DNA of 64,000 bases from Nocardia fluminea (lineage in GTDB: Bacteria; Actinomycetota; Actinomycetes; Mycobacteriales; Mycobacteriaceae): positions 1,178,001 through 1,242,000 of the forward strand of contig NZ_PJMW01000002.1 in the NCBI RefSeq assembly GCF_002846365.1, read 5' to 3'. A model generated the notes under the pieces. That model did no database searches, had not been told where the DNA came from, and was given only the letters and a program-made list of their open reading frames with translations. The position numbers and the translations under genes are program-made. Below, piece after piece: positions 28,296 through 38,750 of the stretch. Numbering within the stretch: the first letter of the stretch is position 1; each line of letters opens with the position of its first letter.

Positions 28296-28331
28296 CTAGA
28301 GCTTGCTCGCCAGCATCGCCAGGAGTGCCGC

Positions 28332-29216
28332 GTGAACCCTCGATTCGTCCGCTTGTTTGCCGGTGTCACGGCGGGAGTGGCGGCCGTGGTCGTCCTCAGC
28401 GCCTGCGGCACCGGTTCCAGCGATTCCGATACCCCCCAGATCGTGGCCTCCACCAATGTGTGGGGTTCGGTGGCCTCCGCCGTCGCCGGGCCGGATGCCC
28501 AGGTGAGCTCGATCATCAGCGATCCCGCCGCCGACCCGCATTCGTTCGAGACCTCGGCCACCGACACCGCCAAGATCAGCGACGCCGATCTCGTGGTGTT
28601 CAACGGCGGGCACTACGACGAGTTCATCGAGAAGGCCATCTCGGGCAAGGACAAGCGGACCGTCGAGGCGTTCGAGCAGCGCACGGACAAGAGCGACGAG
28701 AACGAGCACGTCTGGTACGACATCTCCACGGTCGCCGCCGTCGCCGACCGGATCGCGGCCCAGCTCGGCCAGGTCGACGCGGCGCACGCGGACGCCTACA
28801 CCGAGCGCGCGGTCGCCTTCAAGAATCAGCTGATCGGCGTCAGCACCATCACCGGCACCATCGCCGCCCAGACGCCGAACGCGCCGGTCGCCCAGTCCGA
28901 GCCGCTCGCGCACTACCTGCTGACGGCCGCGACCGCGCAGGACAAGACCCCGCGCGAGTTCCAGGAAGCGATCGAGCAGGAGACCGACCCGGCCCCGGCC
29001 GCCGTCGCCGCCACCCGCGACCTGATCACCGGCAAGCAGGTCAAGGCGCTGATCTACAACACCCAGACCGAGGACAAGATCACCCAGGACCTGCGGACCG
29101 TCGCGCAGGCCGCGGGCATCGCCGTCGTCGAGGTCACCGAAACCCTGCCCGCCGGCATGGACTACATCCAGTGGCAGACCGCCAACGCCAAGGCGCTCGC
29201 CGCGGCCCTGCGCTGA
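28332..29216 (+). CDS. znuA: Zinc/manganese ABC substrate-binding lipoprotein (ZnuA-like)
   Basis: This is a cluster A-I metal-binding lipoprotein of 294 residues. The signal peptide ends in lipobox VLSAC with Cys25 as the lipid anchor. Metal ligands expected of the family are visible as His70 (DPAADPHSFE), His94 (NGGHYDEF) or His126 (ENEHVWYD), with later acidic residues. It has no His-rich loop between the lobes, unlike many ZnuA proteins, so Zn versus Mn specificity is open. The GTG start at 28332 follows AGGAG. It is the first gene of the operon with the ATPase 7 bases on. Confidence 0.87.
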   Translation: MNPRFVRLFAGVTAGVAAVVVLSACGTGSSDSDTPQIVASTNVWGSVASAVAGPDAQVSSIISDPAADPHSFETSATDTAKISDADLVVFNGGHYDEFIEKAISGKDKRTVEAFEQRTDKSDENEHVWYDISTVAAVADRIAAQLGQVDAAHADAYTERAVAFKNQLIGVSTITGTIAAQTPNAPVAQSEPLAHYLLTAATAQDKTPREFQEAIEQETDPAPAAVAATRDLITGKQVKALIYNTQTEDKITQDLRTVAQAAGIAVVEVTETLPAGMDYIQWQTANAKALAAALR

Positions 29217-29223
29217 GGACCCT

Positions 29224-30072
29224 ATGACCGAGGCAACCGCACTGTCGGAAACCACCACCGCACCGGACACCGGGACCGCCCACGCAGCCATCCGGCTCCG
29301 CGGGGCGACGATGGCCTTCGGCGAACGCACCCTCTGGCGTGGCCTCGACCTCGATGTGCGCCCGGGGGAGTTCATCGCCGTCCTCGGACCCAACGGATCG
29401 GGCAAGACCTCGCTGCTGCGCGCCCTGCTCGGCACCCTCGACCTGAGCTCGGGCAGCGCGGAGATCGCGGGGCGGCGGGCCGGGGTCGGCAATCCGGGGA
29501 TCGGCTACATCCCGCAGCAGAAGACCATCGACGCAGGCGTGCAACTGCGCGGGATCGACCTGGTCGGCCTCGGGGTCGACGGGCACCGGTGGGGTCTGGG
29601 CCGGCGTGGTCGCCGCAGCCGGGCCGAGAAGGTCGAGCGGGCCGTCGCCGCGGTAGGTGCCGGGTCGTTCGCGCACGCGTCGCTGGAGACGATGTCCGGT
29701 GGTGAACAGCAGCGGTTGCGGGTCGCGCAGGCCCTGGTCGGCGATCCGTCGGTACTGCTGTGCGACGAACCGCTGCTGAGCCTGGACCTGGCCAACCAGC
29801 GGCTGGTCGCCGAACTGGTCGACAAGCGCCGCCGCGAACACGACACCGCGGTGCTGTTCGTGACACACGAGATCAACCCGATCCTGCCGCTGGTGGACCG
29901 GGTCCTGTACCTGGTCGACGGCGGCTTCCGCATCGGCACCCCCGATGAGGTGATGACCTCGGAGACCCTGTCGGAGCTCTACGGCACCGAGGTCGAGGTA
30001 CTGCGGGTGCGCGGTCGCCTAGTGGTCGTCGGAACCGGTGACGACATGGACGCGCTGGGCGGTACCGCCTGA
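29224..30072 (+). CDS. znuC: Metal ABC transporter ATPase (ZnuC-like)
   Basis: This 282-residue ABC ATPase energises metal import with the adjacent permease. It has Walker A VLGPNGSGKTSLLRALLG, the Q-loop region GYIPQQKTID, signature MSGGEQQRLRVAQALVG, Walker B VLLCDEPLLSLDLA and the H-loop LFVTHEINPIL. An insertion rich in Gly/Arg (WGLGRRGRRSRAEK) separates the Q-loop and signature, as in other Znu/Psa ATPases. The stop overlaps the permease ATG (TGATG). Confidence 0.9.
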   Translation: MTEATALSETTTAPDTGTAHAAIRLRGATMAFGERTLWRGLDLDVRPGEFIAVLGPNGSGKTSLLRALLGTLDLSSGSAEIAGRRAGVGNPGIGYIPQQKTIDAGVQLRGIDLVGLGVDGHRWGLGRRGRRSRAEKVERAVAAVGAGSFAHASLETMSGGEQQRLRVAQALVGDPSVLLCDEPLLSLDLANQRLVAELVDKRRREHDTAVLFVTHEINPILPLVDRVLYLVDGGFRIGTPDEVMTSETLSELYGTEVEVLRVRGRLVVVGTGDDMDALGGTA

Positions 30073-30938
30073 TGGAAAAGCTCACCAAGGTGTTCCAGCA
30101 GATGTTCGACTTCGGCACCACCACGAATCTGCTCGGTTACGACTTCGTCCAGCAGGCGCTGCTGGCGAGTGCTCTGCTCGGGTTGCTGGCCGGCTTGATC
30201 GGACCGCTGATCGTCGCCAGGCAGATGTCGTTCGCCGTGCACGGCACCAGCGAGCTCTCGCTCACCGGTGCGTCGGCGGCGCTGCTCGTCGGGGTCGGAG
30301 TCGGGTTCGGGGCGATCGCCGGTTCGGTGGTCGCGGCCGTGCTGTTCGGCTGGCTGGGTTCTCGTGCGCGTGAACGCGACTCGGTGATCGCGGTGGTGCT
30401 GTCTTTCGGACTCGGCTTGTCGGTGCTGTTCCTGTGGCTCGCGCCGGAGCGGGCCGGGTCGAAGTTCTCGCTGCTTACCGGACAGGTTGCCGGAGTCGGC
30501 TACGACGGGCTCGCTCTGCTGGTCACCTGCACCGCGGGCGTGCTCGCCGTGCTCGCCGTGGTGTACCGGCCGCTGCTGTTCGCCAGTGCCGATCCCGAGG
30601 TCGCGATCGCGCGCGGGGTCCCGGTGCGCGCGCTGTCGGTGGTGTTCGCGGTGCTGCTCGGCATCACCGCCGCGTTCGGCGTGCAGATCGTCGGCGCGCT
30701 GCTGGTGCTCGCCTTGCTGATCACCCCTGCCGCCGCGGCCGCCCAGGTGACCTCGAGCCCGATGCGGGCGACGGTGCTGTCGGTGATCTTCGCCGAGGTC
30801 GCCGCGGTTGGTGGGCTGCTGCTGTCGCTGGCGCCCGGTGTTCCGGTGTCGACGTTCGTCACCGCAATCTCGTTCAGCATCTACCTGGTGTGCCGGGTCG
30901 TCGGTCACCGGAATCGGCAACTCACGCACGCGCGCTGA
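30072..30938 (+). CDS. znuB: Metal ABC transporter permease (ZnuB-like)
   Basis: This 288-residue ABC-3 family permease has eight or nine hydrophobic helices. Typical family segments are MSFAVHGTSELSLTGASAALLVG, DPEVAIARGVPVRALSVVFAVLLGITAAFGVQIVGALLVLALLITPAAAA and a final helix ending VCRVVG. It forms the membrane pore for the binding protein and ATPase encoded just upstream, with which it is translationally coupled. Confidence 0.9.
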   Translation: MEKLTKVFQQMFDFGTTTNLLGYDFVQQALLASALLGLLAGLIGPLIVARQMSFAVHGTSELSLTGASAALLVGVGVGFGAIAGSVVAAVLFGWLGSRARERDSVIAVVLSFGLGLSVLFLWLAPERAGSKFSLLTGQVAGVGYDGLALLVTCTAGVLAVLAVVYRPLLFASADPEVAIARGVPVRALSVVFAVLLGITAAFGVQIVGALLVLALLITPAAAAAQVTSSPMRATVLSVIFAEVAAVGGLLLSLAPGVPVSTFVTAISFSIYLVCRVVGHRNRQLTHAR

Positions 30939-31000
30939 ACCCGCGCCGGATCTCGCCCCGATCTCCGAATGCCCGCGAGCCACCTGGCTCGGCGCGCAGA

Positions 31001-32185
31001 ATGGCGAGCATGATCGACTTCACCGTTCCGGATGATCTGGCCGCACTGCGAGATCGGGTTCGTGCCTTCGTCGTCGAGCAGATCGTGCCGTTCGAGCGCG
31101 ATCCCCGGCTCACCGCGCACGGCCCGAACGATGACCTGCGGGCCGAACTCGTCGAACTGGCCCGCGCCGCGAAGCTGCTGACCGTGCAGGCGCCGGTGGA
31201 ACACGGTGGCCTCGGGCTCAGCCACGTCGAGCAGGCGCTGGTGTACGAGGCGGCCGGGTGGTCCACGCTCGGACCGGTCGCCATGAACTGCGCCGCGCCC
31301 GACGAGGGAAACATGTTTCTGCTCGGTAAGATCGCCGATCCCGAGCAGATCGACCAGTATCTGATGCCGGTGATCCGGGGCGAACAGCGCTCGGTGTTCG
31401 CGATGACCGAACCCGGCGGGGCCGGTTCCGACCCCGGACAGCTCAGCACCGAGGCGGTGTTCGACGGGGAGAACTTCGTGATCAACGGTCTCAAATGGTT
31501 GATCACCGGCGCCGACGGCGCCAAGACCTGGATCATCATGGCCCTGCTCGCCGAGAACCCTCACCTGCCCGCCGGACCGACCCTGTTCCTCGCCGACGGT
31601 GACGCACCGGGCATCGTGATCGAGCGGATCATGAACACGATGGACCGCAACTACGTCGGCGGGCACGCGGTCGTGCGGTTCGACAATCTCACGCTGCCGC
31701 CCGCGGCCGTGCTCGGTCGCACCGGACAAGCGTTGCGGTACGCCCAATTACGGCTCGCGCCCGCCCGCCTCACGCACTGCATGCGCTGGCTCGGCGCGGC
31801 GGCCCGCGCACAGTCCATCGCACTGGAGTACGCGCGGACCCGCACCGCGTTCGGCAAACCGATCGGCGAACACGAGGGTGTGTCGTTCATGCTCGCCGAC
31901 AACGAGGTCGCGCTGCACCAGTGCAGGCTGACGATCTGGCACGCCTGCTGGCTGATGGATCAGGGGCAGCAGGCCCGCCACGAATCGTCGATGGCCAAGT
32001 CGTACGTGTCCGAGGAACTGTTCAAGGTCACCGATCGCTGTGTGCAGGTCCTCGGTGGGATCGGGATCAGCGACGAGACGGTCGTGGAGATGTTGTTCCG
32101 GGACATGCGCGCGTTCCGTCTTTACGATGGTCCGACAGAAGTGCACAAGTACGCGATCGGCAGACACTTGCTGGCCGGTCGCTAG
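31001..32185 (+). CDS. Acyl-CoA dehydrogenase
   Basis: This 394-residue FAD acyl-CoA dehydrogenase is of the ACAD10/11-like bacterial group. It has ERDPRLTAHGPNDDLRAELVELARAAKLLTVQAPVEHGGLGLSHVEQALVYEAAG, the flavin loop FAMTEPGGAGSDPGQLSTEAVFDGENFVINGLKWLITGA and the C-terminal VQVLGGIGISDETVVEMLFRDMRAFRLYDGPTEVHKYAIGRHLL. The substrate is unknown. Starts at 31001 and 31010 are both possible and neither has a good ribosome-binding site. It sits 14 bases before an enoyl-CoA hydratase gene, which suggests a small beta-oxidation unit. No KstR box precedes it, so a steroid role is not supported. Confidence 0.88.
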   Translation: MASMIDFTVPDDLAALRDRVRAFVVEQIVPFERDPRLTAHGPNDDLRAELVELARAAKLLTVQAPVEHGGLGLSHVEQALVYEAAGWSTLGPVAMNCAAPDEGNMFLLGKIADPEQIDQYLMPVIRGEQRSVFAMTEPGGAGSDPGQLSTEAVFDGENFVINGLKWLITGADGAKTWIIMALLAENPHLPAGPTLFLADGDAPGIVIERIMNTMDRNYVGGHAVVRFDNLTLPPAAVLGRTGQALRYAQLRLAPARLTHCMRWLGAAARAQSIALEYARTRTAFGKPIGEHEGVSFMLADNEVALHQCRLTIWHACWLMDQGQQARHESSMAKSYVSEELFKVTDRCVQVLGGIGISDETVVEMLFRDMRAFRLYDGPTEVHKYAIGRHLLAGR

Positions 32186-32199
32186 TACGATTCCATCCC

Positions 32200-33003
32200 A
32201 TGAGTTCGGAATTGCTCGTCGATGTCGAAGGCGGCGTCGCACTGCTGACGCTCAACCGGCCAGCCAAGCAGAACGCCGTCACCCCGACGATGGCGGCCGA
32301 GCTGAGCGCCGCCCTTCGCCGCTGCGATACCGAGGACGCGGTCCGCGCCGTCGTCATCACCGGCACGCCGCCTGCCTTCTGCGCGGGCGCCGACCTGGCC
32401 GCGCGCGGCGGCGACGTGAGCGCCACCCTCGATCCGCCCCCCTGGCAGGTTCGTAAACCGGTGATCGCCGCGGTGAACGGGCACGCGGTCGGAATCGGGC
32501 TGGCGCTGGCTCTGCAGTGCGACCTGCGCTATTTCGCCAGCGACGCCGTGTACGGGCTGAACCAGGTGCGTCGCGGGGTGCTCGCCGACGGGTTCGCGCA
32601 CTGGACGGTGCCGCGGCTGGCCGGGCTGGCCAACGCCGCCGACATCATGCTCACCGGGCGCACCTTCGACGGTGACGAAGCCAAATCGCTCGGGCTGGCC
32701 AATGCCGCGCTGCCCGCCGACGAGGTGCTGATGACCGCCATGGCGGTGGCCCACGACATCGCCACCGGGACCGCGCCCCTGCCGGTCGCGCTCACCAAGC
32801 GGCTGATCTGGGAGAGCCTCGGCATGACGCCCTCGGTGGTCGGGCAGCTCGAATCCGAGCTCAACGCGCAGGTCGCCAAGAGTGTCGACGGCGGCGAGGC
32901 GATGGTGGCGTTCAAGGAACGCCGCCCGCCGAACTGGACCGGCAGCGTCAGCGGCGAATGGCCGGCCTGGGACGAGCCCGGCGCGCGCCCGAGTCTGGAC
33001 TGA
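32200..33003 (+). CDS. Enoyl-CoA hydratase/isomerase (crotonase family)
   Basis: This is a crotonase-fold protein of 267 residues. The two oxyanion-hole segments are PPAFCAGADLAARGGDV and KPVIAAVNGHAVGIGLALALQCDLRYFA. The position of the usual catalytic Glu near VYGLNQVRRGVLADG is changed (Gln/Arg/Arg), so the chemistry may not be standard hydration. It ends in KSVDGGEAMVAFKERRPPNWTG. It is coupled to the upstream acyl-CoA dehydrogenase; the pathway is unknown. Confidence 0.85.
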   Translation: MSSELLVDVEGGVALLTLNRPAKQNAVTPTMAAELSAALRRCDTEDAVRAVVITGTPPAFCAGADLAARGGDVSATLDPPPWQVRKPVIAAVNGHAVGIGLALALQCDLRYFASDAVYGLNQVRRGVLADGFAHWTVPRLAGLANAADIMLTGRTFDGDEAKSLGLANAALPADEVLMTAMAVAHDIATGTAPLPVALTKRLIWESLGMTPSVVGQLESELNAQVAKSVDGGEAMVAFKERRPPNWTGSVSGEWPAWDEPGARPSLD

Positions 33004-33006
33004 GAC

Positions 33007-33285
33007 TCAGAAGTTCCCGTTGCAGGAACCGGCCAGGTACAGCATCGCGAACATCAGCATCAAGATTGTGCCGACGATGCCCGCGATGTAGCCGATCATT
33101 ACCTGCGAACGGCCACTGAGCGCACCGTAGGACGCGTCGATATCGTTGAGTGCCCGCTTGCCGAGCACCCACGCGATCGGCCCGAATATCCCACAGCAGA
33201 ACGGGCTGAGCAGCCCGAGCACAAGGATCAAGTTGGCCTGCGGGTGCTCGACCGTCTCGCCGATCGGCTGATTAGGGATCGCCAC
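33007..33285 (-). CDS. Small DUF4190-like membrane protein
   Basis: This 92-residue protein has two transmembrane helices (about 17-42 and 60-85). Between them lies the family motif WVLGKRALNDIDASYGALSGRSQVMIGYIAGIVGT, typical of DUF4190 proteins that begin GIxxGxxGLxxG. The function is unknown. It converges on the enoyl-CoA hydratase gene with only three bases between stops. Confidence 0.7.
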   Translation of the reverse strand: MAIPNQPIGETVEHPQANLILVLGLLSPFCCGIFGPIAWVLGKRALNDIDASYGALSGRSQVMIGYIAGIVGTILMLMFAMLYLAGSCNGNF

Positions 33286-33335
33286 AGCACGAATTGTACG
33301 GTGACAGAGCAGTTTTGCCCGTCAACCGCGCGGAC

Positions 33336-34319
33336 TCAGCCCAGACGGCGCTGCCTGGCGATGTCGGCGAGGACAACACCCGCCGCGACCGAGGCGTTCA
33401 GGGACTCGACCGGACCGGCCATCGGGATGCTCAGGATCGAGTCGCAGTTCTCGCGAACCAGCCGCGACAGACCCTTGCCCTCGGAACCGACCACGACGAC
33501 CGTCGGGACGCTGCCGTCGAAGTCGTCGAGGGTGGTGTCGCCGTCGGCGTCGAGGCCGACGATCTGGATGCCGTTCGAAGCCCAATCCTTCAGCGTGCGA
33601 GTCAGATTGGTCGCCCGCGCGACGGGCAGCCGGGCGGCGGCACCGGCGCTGGTACGCCATGCCACGGCGGTGACGCTCGCGCTACGACGCTGCGGGATCA
33701 CCACACCCTGTCCGCCGAACGCCGATACCGAGCGGATGACGGCGCCGAGGTTGCGCGGGTCGGTGATGTTGTCCAGCGCGACCAGCAGGGCGGGTTCGGC
33801 GGTGGCCTTCACCCGGTCCATCAGGTCGTCGGGGTGGGCGTAGCGGTACGGCGGCACCTGCAGGGCCACGCCCTGGTGCAAACCGTTGGCACTGAGCCGG
33901 TCCAGGTCGGTGCGGGGCACCTCGAGGATGGAGATGCCCATGTCGGCGGCGCGCTGCACGCTCTCCGAGAGCCGGTCGTCGTTCTCGGTGCCGACTGCCA
34001 CGTACAGCGCCGTCGCGGGCACGTCGGCACGCAGACACTCGAGCACGGGATTGCGGCCGAGCACCAACTCGGGACCCTCGTCGGACTTGCGGCCCGCGCG
34101 GGGCACACCGGACTTACCGGTCGGACGACCCTGCGCCGCATTGGCTTTGGCCGCCGCTCTGGCCCGCTTGGCGGCGGGGTGCTTGGTGCGCTCGGACGCG
34201 GGCGGAGTCGCGCCTCTGCCCTCGAGACCGCGGCGATGCTTGCCGCCGGAACCGGCGACGGCACCCTTCTTGGTGCCGCTCTTCCTGACTGCTCCGCGTC
34301 GCTGTGAATTGCCTGCCAT
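33336..34319 (-). CDS. rlmB: RlmB/TrmH-family rRNA 2-prime-O-methyltransferase
   Basis: This SPOUT methyltransferase of 327 residues corresponds to M. tuberculosis Rv3579c. The first 85 residues are a Lys/Arg-rich tail ([20 protein letters not shown]...) common in actinobacterial members. A substrate-binding L30e-like domain follows ([23 protein letters not shown]), then the SPOUT knot with motifs [43 protein letters not shown] and [27 protein letters not shown]. It most likely methylates 23S rRNA G2251. The ATG overlaps the cysS stop by one base. Confidence 0.92.
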   Translation of the reverse strand: MAGNSQRRGAVRKSGTKKGAVAGSGGKHRRGLEGRGATPPASERTKHPAAKRARAAAKANAAQGRPTGKSGVPRAGRKSDEGPELVLGRNPVLECLRADVPATALYVAVGTENDDRLSESVQRAADMGISILEVPRTDLDRLSANGLHQGVALQVPPYRYAHPDDLMDRVKATAEPALLVALDNITDPRNLGAVIRSVSAFGGQGVVIPQRRSASVTAVAWRTSAGAAARLPVARATNLTRTLKDWASNGIQIVGLDADGDTTLDDFDGSVPTVVVVGSEGKGLSRLVRENCDSILSIPMAGPVESLNASVAAGVVLADIARQRRLG

Positions 34320-35722
34320 CAGTTCGCCTTTCCGCTCGATGCGCCCAGCGACCATTCCGGCCCCTGCGGGGTATCGGTTACCTCGATACCCGCGGCGATG
34401 AGCCGATCCCGTGCGGCATCGGCTTCTGCCCAGTTCTTGTCGGCCCGCGCGTTCGCCCGGCGATCCAGCTCCGTGCGGACGAGCACGTCGAGCGCGTCGA
34501 TCGCCGCCGAATTGTCGGCGGGGGTGTACCACTGTTCGTCGAGCGGGTCGACGCCGAGAATTCCCAGCATCGCCCGCACCTGACCGGCCAGTTCGACCGC
34601 GGTCTCGACCGCACCCGCTTCCAGCGCGCGATTGCCCTCGTGCACCACGTGGTGAATTTCGGCGAGCGCCTTCGGGACTGCCAGATCGTCATCGATCGCG
34701 GCGGCGAATCCGTCGGTCCATTTTCCGATGGGCACCTCGCCCGCCCGGTCCAGCACTCGCTGCACGAAGGCTTCGATGCGCTGATACGAGGCGACCGCGT
34801 CGTCGAGTGCCTTGTCGGAGTATTCGAGCATCGAGCGGTAATGCGCGCTGCCCAAGTAGAAACGCAATTCTACCGGGCGCACCCGGGTGAGAACATTCGG
34901 CACCGAGAGCACGTTGCCGAGGGACTTCGACATTTTCTCCCCGCCCATCGTCACCCAGCCGTTGTGCAGCCAGTAACGCGCGAATCCGTCGCCCGCCGCT
35001 TTGGACTGGGCGATCTCGTTCTCGTGGTGCGGGAAAATCAAATCCATTCCACCGCAGTGGATATCGAATTCCGCGCCGAGATAGAACTCGGCCATCGCGG
35101 AGCACTCCAGGTGCCAGCCGGGGCGACCGGGACCCCACGGCGACGGCCAGCTGGGCTCACCGGGCTTGGCGGCCTTCCACAGCGTGAAGTCGCGGGGGTC
35201 GCGTTTGCAGCGGGTCGGCGTTTCGCCCTGGTGCACGTCGTCGAGGCGGTGACCGGACAGCTCGCCGTAATTCGGCCAGCTCATCACGTCGAAATACACA
35301 TCGCCCTCGGCCGCGTAGGCGTGACCGCGCTCGATCAGGCGCTGCATCAGATCGACCATCTGGGTGATGTGACCGGTGGCGCGCGGTTCGGCCGACGGCG
35401 CGAGCACGCCGAGCGTCTCGTAGGCCTTGTCGAACGCGCGCTCGTGCGTCGCGGCCCATTCCCACCACGGCCTGCCCGCTTCGGCGGCCTTGTTCAGGAT
35501 CTTGTCGTCGATATCGGTGACATTGCGGATGAACCGCACGTCGTAGTCGTGCGCGAGCAACCAGCGACGCAGTACGTCGAAGGCGACGCCACTGCGCACA
35601 TGACCGATATGGGGTTGCCCCTGCACGGTGGCCCCACACAGATACACCGAGGCACGGCCGGGGACCAGCGGGGTGAATTCCCGCATGGTCCGCGTGTCGG
35701 TGTCAAAAAGGCGCAAGGTCAC
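34319..35722 (-). CDS. cysS: Cysteinyl-tRNA synthetase
   Basis: This class I aminoacyl-tRNA synthetase has 467 residues. HIGH is present as [10 protein letters not shown] and KMSKS as [14 protein letters not shown]. The zinc ligands fit [15 protein letters not shown] and [14 protein letters not shown]. The N-terminal TLRLFDT and the C-terminal helical [50 protein letters not shown] match the family end to end. It is the housekeeping CysS, not the mycothiol ligase MshC, which lacks part of the anticodon domain. Confidence 0.97.
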   Translation of the reverse strand: MTLRLFDTDTRTMREFTPLVPGRASVYLCGATVQGQPHIGHVRSGVAFDVLRRWLLAHDYDVRFIRNVTDIDDKILNKAAEAGRPWWEWAATHERAFDKAYETLGVLAPSAEPRATGHITQMVDLMQRLIERGHAYAAEGDVYFDVMSWPNYGELSGHRLDDVHQGETPTRCKRDPRDFTLWKAAKPGEPSWPSPWGPGRPGWHLECSAMAEFYLGAEFDIHCGGMDLIFPHHENEIAQSKAAGDGFARYWLHNGWVTMGGEKMSKSLGNVLSVPNVLTRVRPVELRFYLGSAHYRSMLEYSDKALDDAVASYQRIEAFVQRVLDRAGEVPIGKWTDGFAAAIDDDLAVPKALAEIHHVVHEGNRALEAGAVETAVELAGQVRAMLGILGVDPLDEQWYTPADNSAAIDALDVLVRTELDRRANARADKNWAEADAARDRLIAAGIEVTDTPQGPEWSLGASSGKAN

Positions 35723-35853
35723 GGCATTCGATCCTAGTCGGTGGGATTGGGGTGGGGTTGACCGGCCGGTTCGTGGCGCCGTGGTTTACGCGACGGCTGA
35801 TCGAAACGGCGAGAAGGCACTGCGGGTAGGAAAGATTCAGGGGCCCGTGAGGG

Positions 35854-36321
35854 CTACGAACATGCCGCGATCAGACAGGTGGCGATTGCGGCGACACCCT
35901 CGCCGCGACCGGTCAGACCGAGCCCGTCCGTCGTGGTGCCGGACACCGAGACAGGGGCATCGAGCAGTTCGCCGAGTACTTTCTGCGCCTCCGCACGGCG
36001 CGGGCCGATCTTCGGGCGATTACCGATGACCTGCACCGCGGCGTTCACGACCGAGAAGCCCTCGTCGGCCAGTAGCCTACGGACCTCGGTGAGCATGGCG
36101 GCGCCGGTGACACCGGCCCATTCGGGGCGGCCGACACCGAAGACCGCGCCCACGTCGCCGAGGCCCGCGGCGGAGAGCAGGGCGTCGCAGAGGGCGTGGG
36201 CGGCGACGTCACCGTCGGAGTGGCCCGCGCAGCCGTCGGCATCGGGGAACAGCAGCCCCGCCATCCAGCAGGGGCGTCCCGGCTCGATGGGGTGTACGTC
36301 GCTGCCGATCCCGACTCTCAT
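35854..36321 (-). CDS. ispF: IspF, MEcPP synthase
   Basis: This is 2-C-methyl-D-erythritol 2,4-cyclodiphosphate synthase, the fifth enzyme of the MEP isoprenoid pathway, 155 residues. The metal site is [20 protein letters not shown] (Asp, His) with [25 protein letters not shown]. The C-terminal [28 protein letters not shown] and [26 protein letters not shown] complete the fold. The ATG overlaps the ispD stop (ATGA). The cysS gene starts about 130 bases downstream in the same direction. Confidence 0.96.
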   Translation of the reverse strand: MRVGIGSDVHPIEPGRPCWMAGLLFPDADGCAGHSDGDVAAHALCDALLSAAGLGDVGAVFGVGRPEWAGVTGAAMLTEVRRLLADEGFSVVNAAVQVIGNRPKIGPRRAEAQKVLGELLDAPVSVSGTTTDGLGLTGRGEGVAAIATCLIAACS

Positions 36322-37121
36322 CGAGCCGCCGCCTCGGTGGCGTGATCGGCCTGACCGTCCAGGACCGTACGGTCGCCCTGACCGGCCGATTCGTCGGCAG
36401 TAGCGAAGGCTGCGACGGTCGAAGAGGTGGCGTCGGCGCGCAGCGCCTCGGCCAACCGGAGGTCGAGCGGGGTGGTGATCTTGAAGGCGAGCGAGTCGCC
36501 CGCGACGGTCTGCACGTCGACGCCGAGGCGTTCGACCAGTCCCGCGTCGTCGGTGGCGCCGGCTTCGGCGGCGTAGGCGCGGCGCAGCAGGTCGGCGTCG
36601 AAGCCCTGTGGTGTCTGGATGGCGCGCAGGTGGGCGCGATCGGGAGTGCCGATGACGATGCCCGCGTCGTCGACCGACTTCACGGTGTCGACCACAGGCA
36701 GCGCGGGGACGACGGCCTGGCTGCCTGCCTGCAGCGCGGCGGCCACCCGCGCGATCAGCTCCGGAGGCGTGAGCGCGCGCGCGGCATCGTGTACGAGGTA
36801 GAACGCGGCGTCGGGTGCGGCCGCGATGCCGGCGCGCACCGAGTCGGTGCGCTCGGCGCCACCCACCACCACCTGCACCGGCACAGGGGGCATCGAACCG
36901 CCGGTCAGCGAGGTGGTGGTGGACAGCAGCGCGGATGCGGCCTCGACCAGTTCGGCCGGCACGACCACGACGACCCGGTGCACCGCACCGGACGCGATCA
37001 GACCGTCGACAGCCAACCGGACCATAGGTGTGCCGCCGACCGCGACGAACGCCTTCGGGGTGGGTTCACCCAGGCGCACGCCACGACCGGCGGCAGGGAC
37101 CAGTGCTACGACAGGTCGCAC
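36318..37121 (-). CDS. ispD: IspD, MEP cytidylyltransferase
   Basis: This is 2-C-methyl-D-erythritol 4-phosphate cytidylyltransferase of the MEP pathway. The core (1-228) has [62 protein letters not shown] and [21 protein letters not shown] further 35-40 residues after [11 protein letters not shown] are low-complexity and not part of the family fold. The start is a GTG at 37121, 15 bases after the carD stop, so it is probably co-transcribed with carD as in M. tuberculosis Rv3583c-Rv3581c. Confidence 0.95.
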   Translation of the reverse strand: MRPVVALVPAAGRGVRLGEPTPKAFVAVGGTPMVRLAVDGLIASGAVHRVVVVVPAELVEAASALLSTTTSLTGGSMPPVPVQVVVGGAERTDSVRAGIAAAPDAAFYLVHDAARALTPPELIARVAAALQAGSQAVVPALPVVDTVKSVDDAGIVIGTPDRAHLRAIQTPQGFDADLLRRAYAAEAGATDDAGLVERLGVDVQTVAGDSLAFKITTPLDLRLAEALRADATSSTVAAFATADESAGQGDRTVLDGQADHATEAAAR

Positions 37122-37136
37122 TTGTTCTGTTTGTTT

Positions 37137-37976
<840 letters not shown>

Positions 37977-38669
37977 GTGACTGCCCTGAAAGCTGTGACC
38001 GCCCAGTCGGCGCGACGTCGCATGGTGACGGTTGCCGCGCTCGCCGCTGCCGCGGGCATCGCCCTGACCGGCTGCAGTGCCGGCCAGCAGACCCAGACCT
38101 CGTCGCAGGCCGCGGCGATCAACGGCAACCACGCCAACATCGGCGACATCGCCCTGCGCAACGTGCACATCGTGTACCCGGCGGCCGCCGCCGAGCACGA
38201 CAAGGGCGGCAAGGCGGTGATCGCGCTGTCGATCATCAACAACAGCGAGATCGTCACCGACGAACTGACCAGCGTGACCACCGATCTGGGCCAGATCAGG
38301 CTCACCGGGCCCGCGGGCGACCCCAAGTTCGTGCTCAAGCCCCAGCAGACCGTGGCCGTGGGGCCGGGCGAGGCCGCCGCGGCCGGCGCCCACGGCGCCA
38401 CCTCGGCCGCGCCGACCACCACTTCGGCCGCGCCGACCAGCGCCGCCGCGGGTATCGACATCCCCTCGAACGATCCGGTGAAGAACCCGGGCACGATCGA
38501 GATCACGGGGCTGACCGAGGACATCGTCCCCGGCCTGACCTACAACGTGACCTTCAACTTCAAGGACGCGGGCACCGTGCAGGTGTCGGTTCCGGTCGAT
38601 GCCGCAGCCGTCCCGCGTATCGAGAACGAGAAGTCCGGCTCGGCGCCCGAGGGCGCGGGCGGTCACTGA
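37977..38669 (+). CDS. lpqE: LpqE-like lipoprotein
   Basis: This 230-residue lipoprotein has a signal peptide with Arg-rich start and lipobox ALTGC (Cys33). The mature part contains IGDIALRNVHIVYPAAAAEHDKGGKAVIALSIINNSEIVTDELTSVTTD, a copper-chaperone-like (PCu_A-type) beta-sandwich without the Met/His ligand set. An Ala/Thr/Ser/Pro linker (SAAPTTTSAAPTSAAAG) precedes a C-terminal NVTFNFKDAGTVQVSVPV strand pair. It matches Rv3584 by position and pattern. GGAGGA precedes the GTG start. The role is unknown; it is surface-exposed by the anchor. Confidence 0.85.
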   Translation: MTALKAVTAQSARRRMVTVAALAAAAGIALTGCSAGQQTQTSSQAAAINGNHANIGDIALRNVHIVYPAAAAEHDKGGKAVIALSIINNSEIVTDELTSVTTDLGQIRLTGPAGDPKFVLKPQQTVAVGPGEAAAAGAHGATSAAPTTTSAAPTSAAAGIDIPSNDPVKNPGTIEITGLTEDIVPGLTYNVTFNFKDAGTVQVSVPVDAAAVPRIENEKSGSAPEGAGGH

Positions 38670-38681
38670 CACCGGCCGTAG

Positions 38682-38721
38682 GGAAGAGCCGTCGCGAACT
38701 TCGCGGCGGCTCTTCCTTTTT
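38682..38721 (+). terminator. Rho-independent terminator of lpqE
   Basis: GGAAGAGCCGTCGCGA pairs with TCGCGGCGGCTCTTCC over 16 bp (one G-T wobble) around ACT, followed by five or more T. It lies between lpqE and radA, so radA must have its own promoter within 30 bases or rely on read-through. Confidence 0.92.
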
Positions 38722-38750
38722 GTGTCGGTCCGGGTCCGTAGGGTGCGCGT

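Noticed and set aside
31001..33003. Assigning the acyl-CoA dehydrogenase/enoyl-CoA hydratase pair to the KstR regulon
   Set aside because: No TnnAACnnGTTnnA site lies in or near the upstream region.
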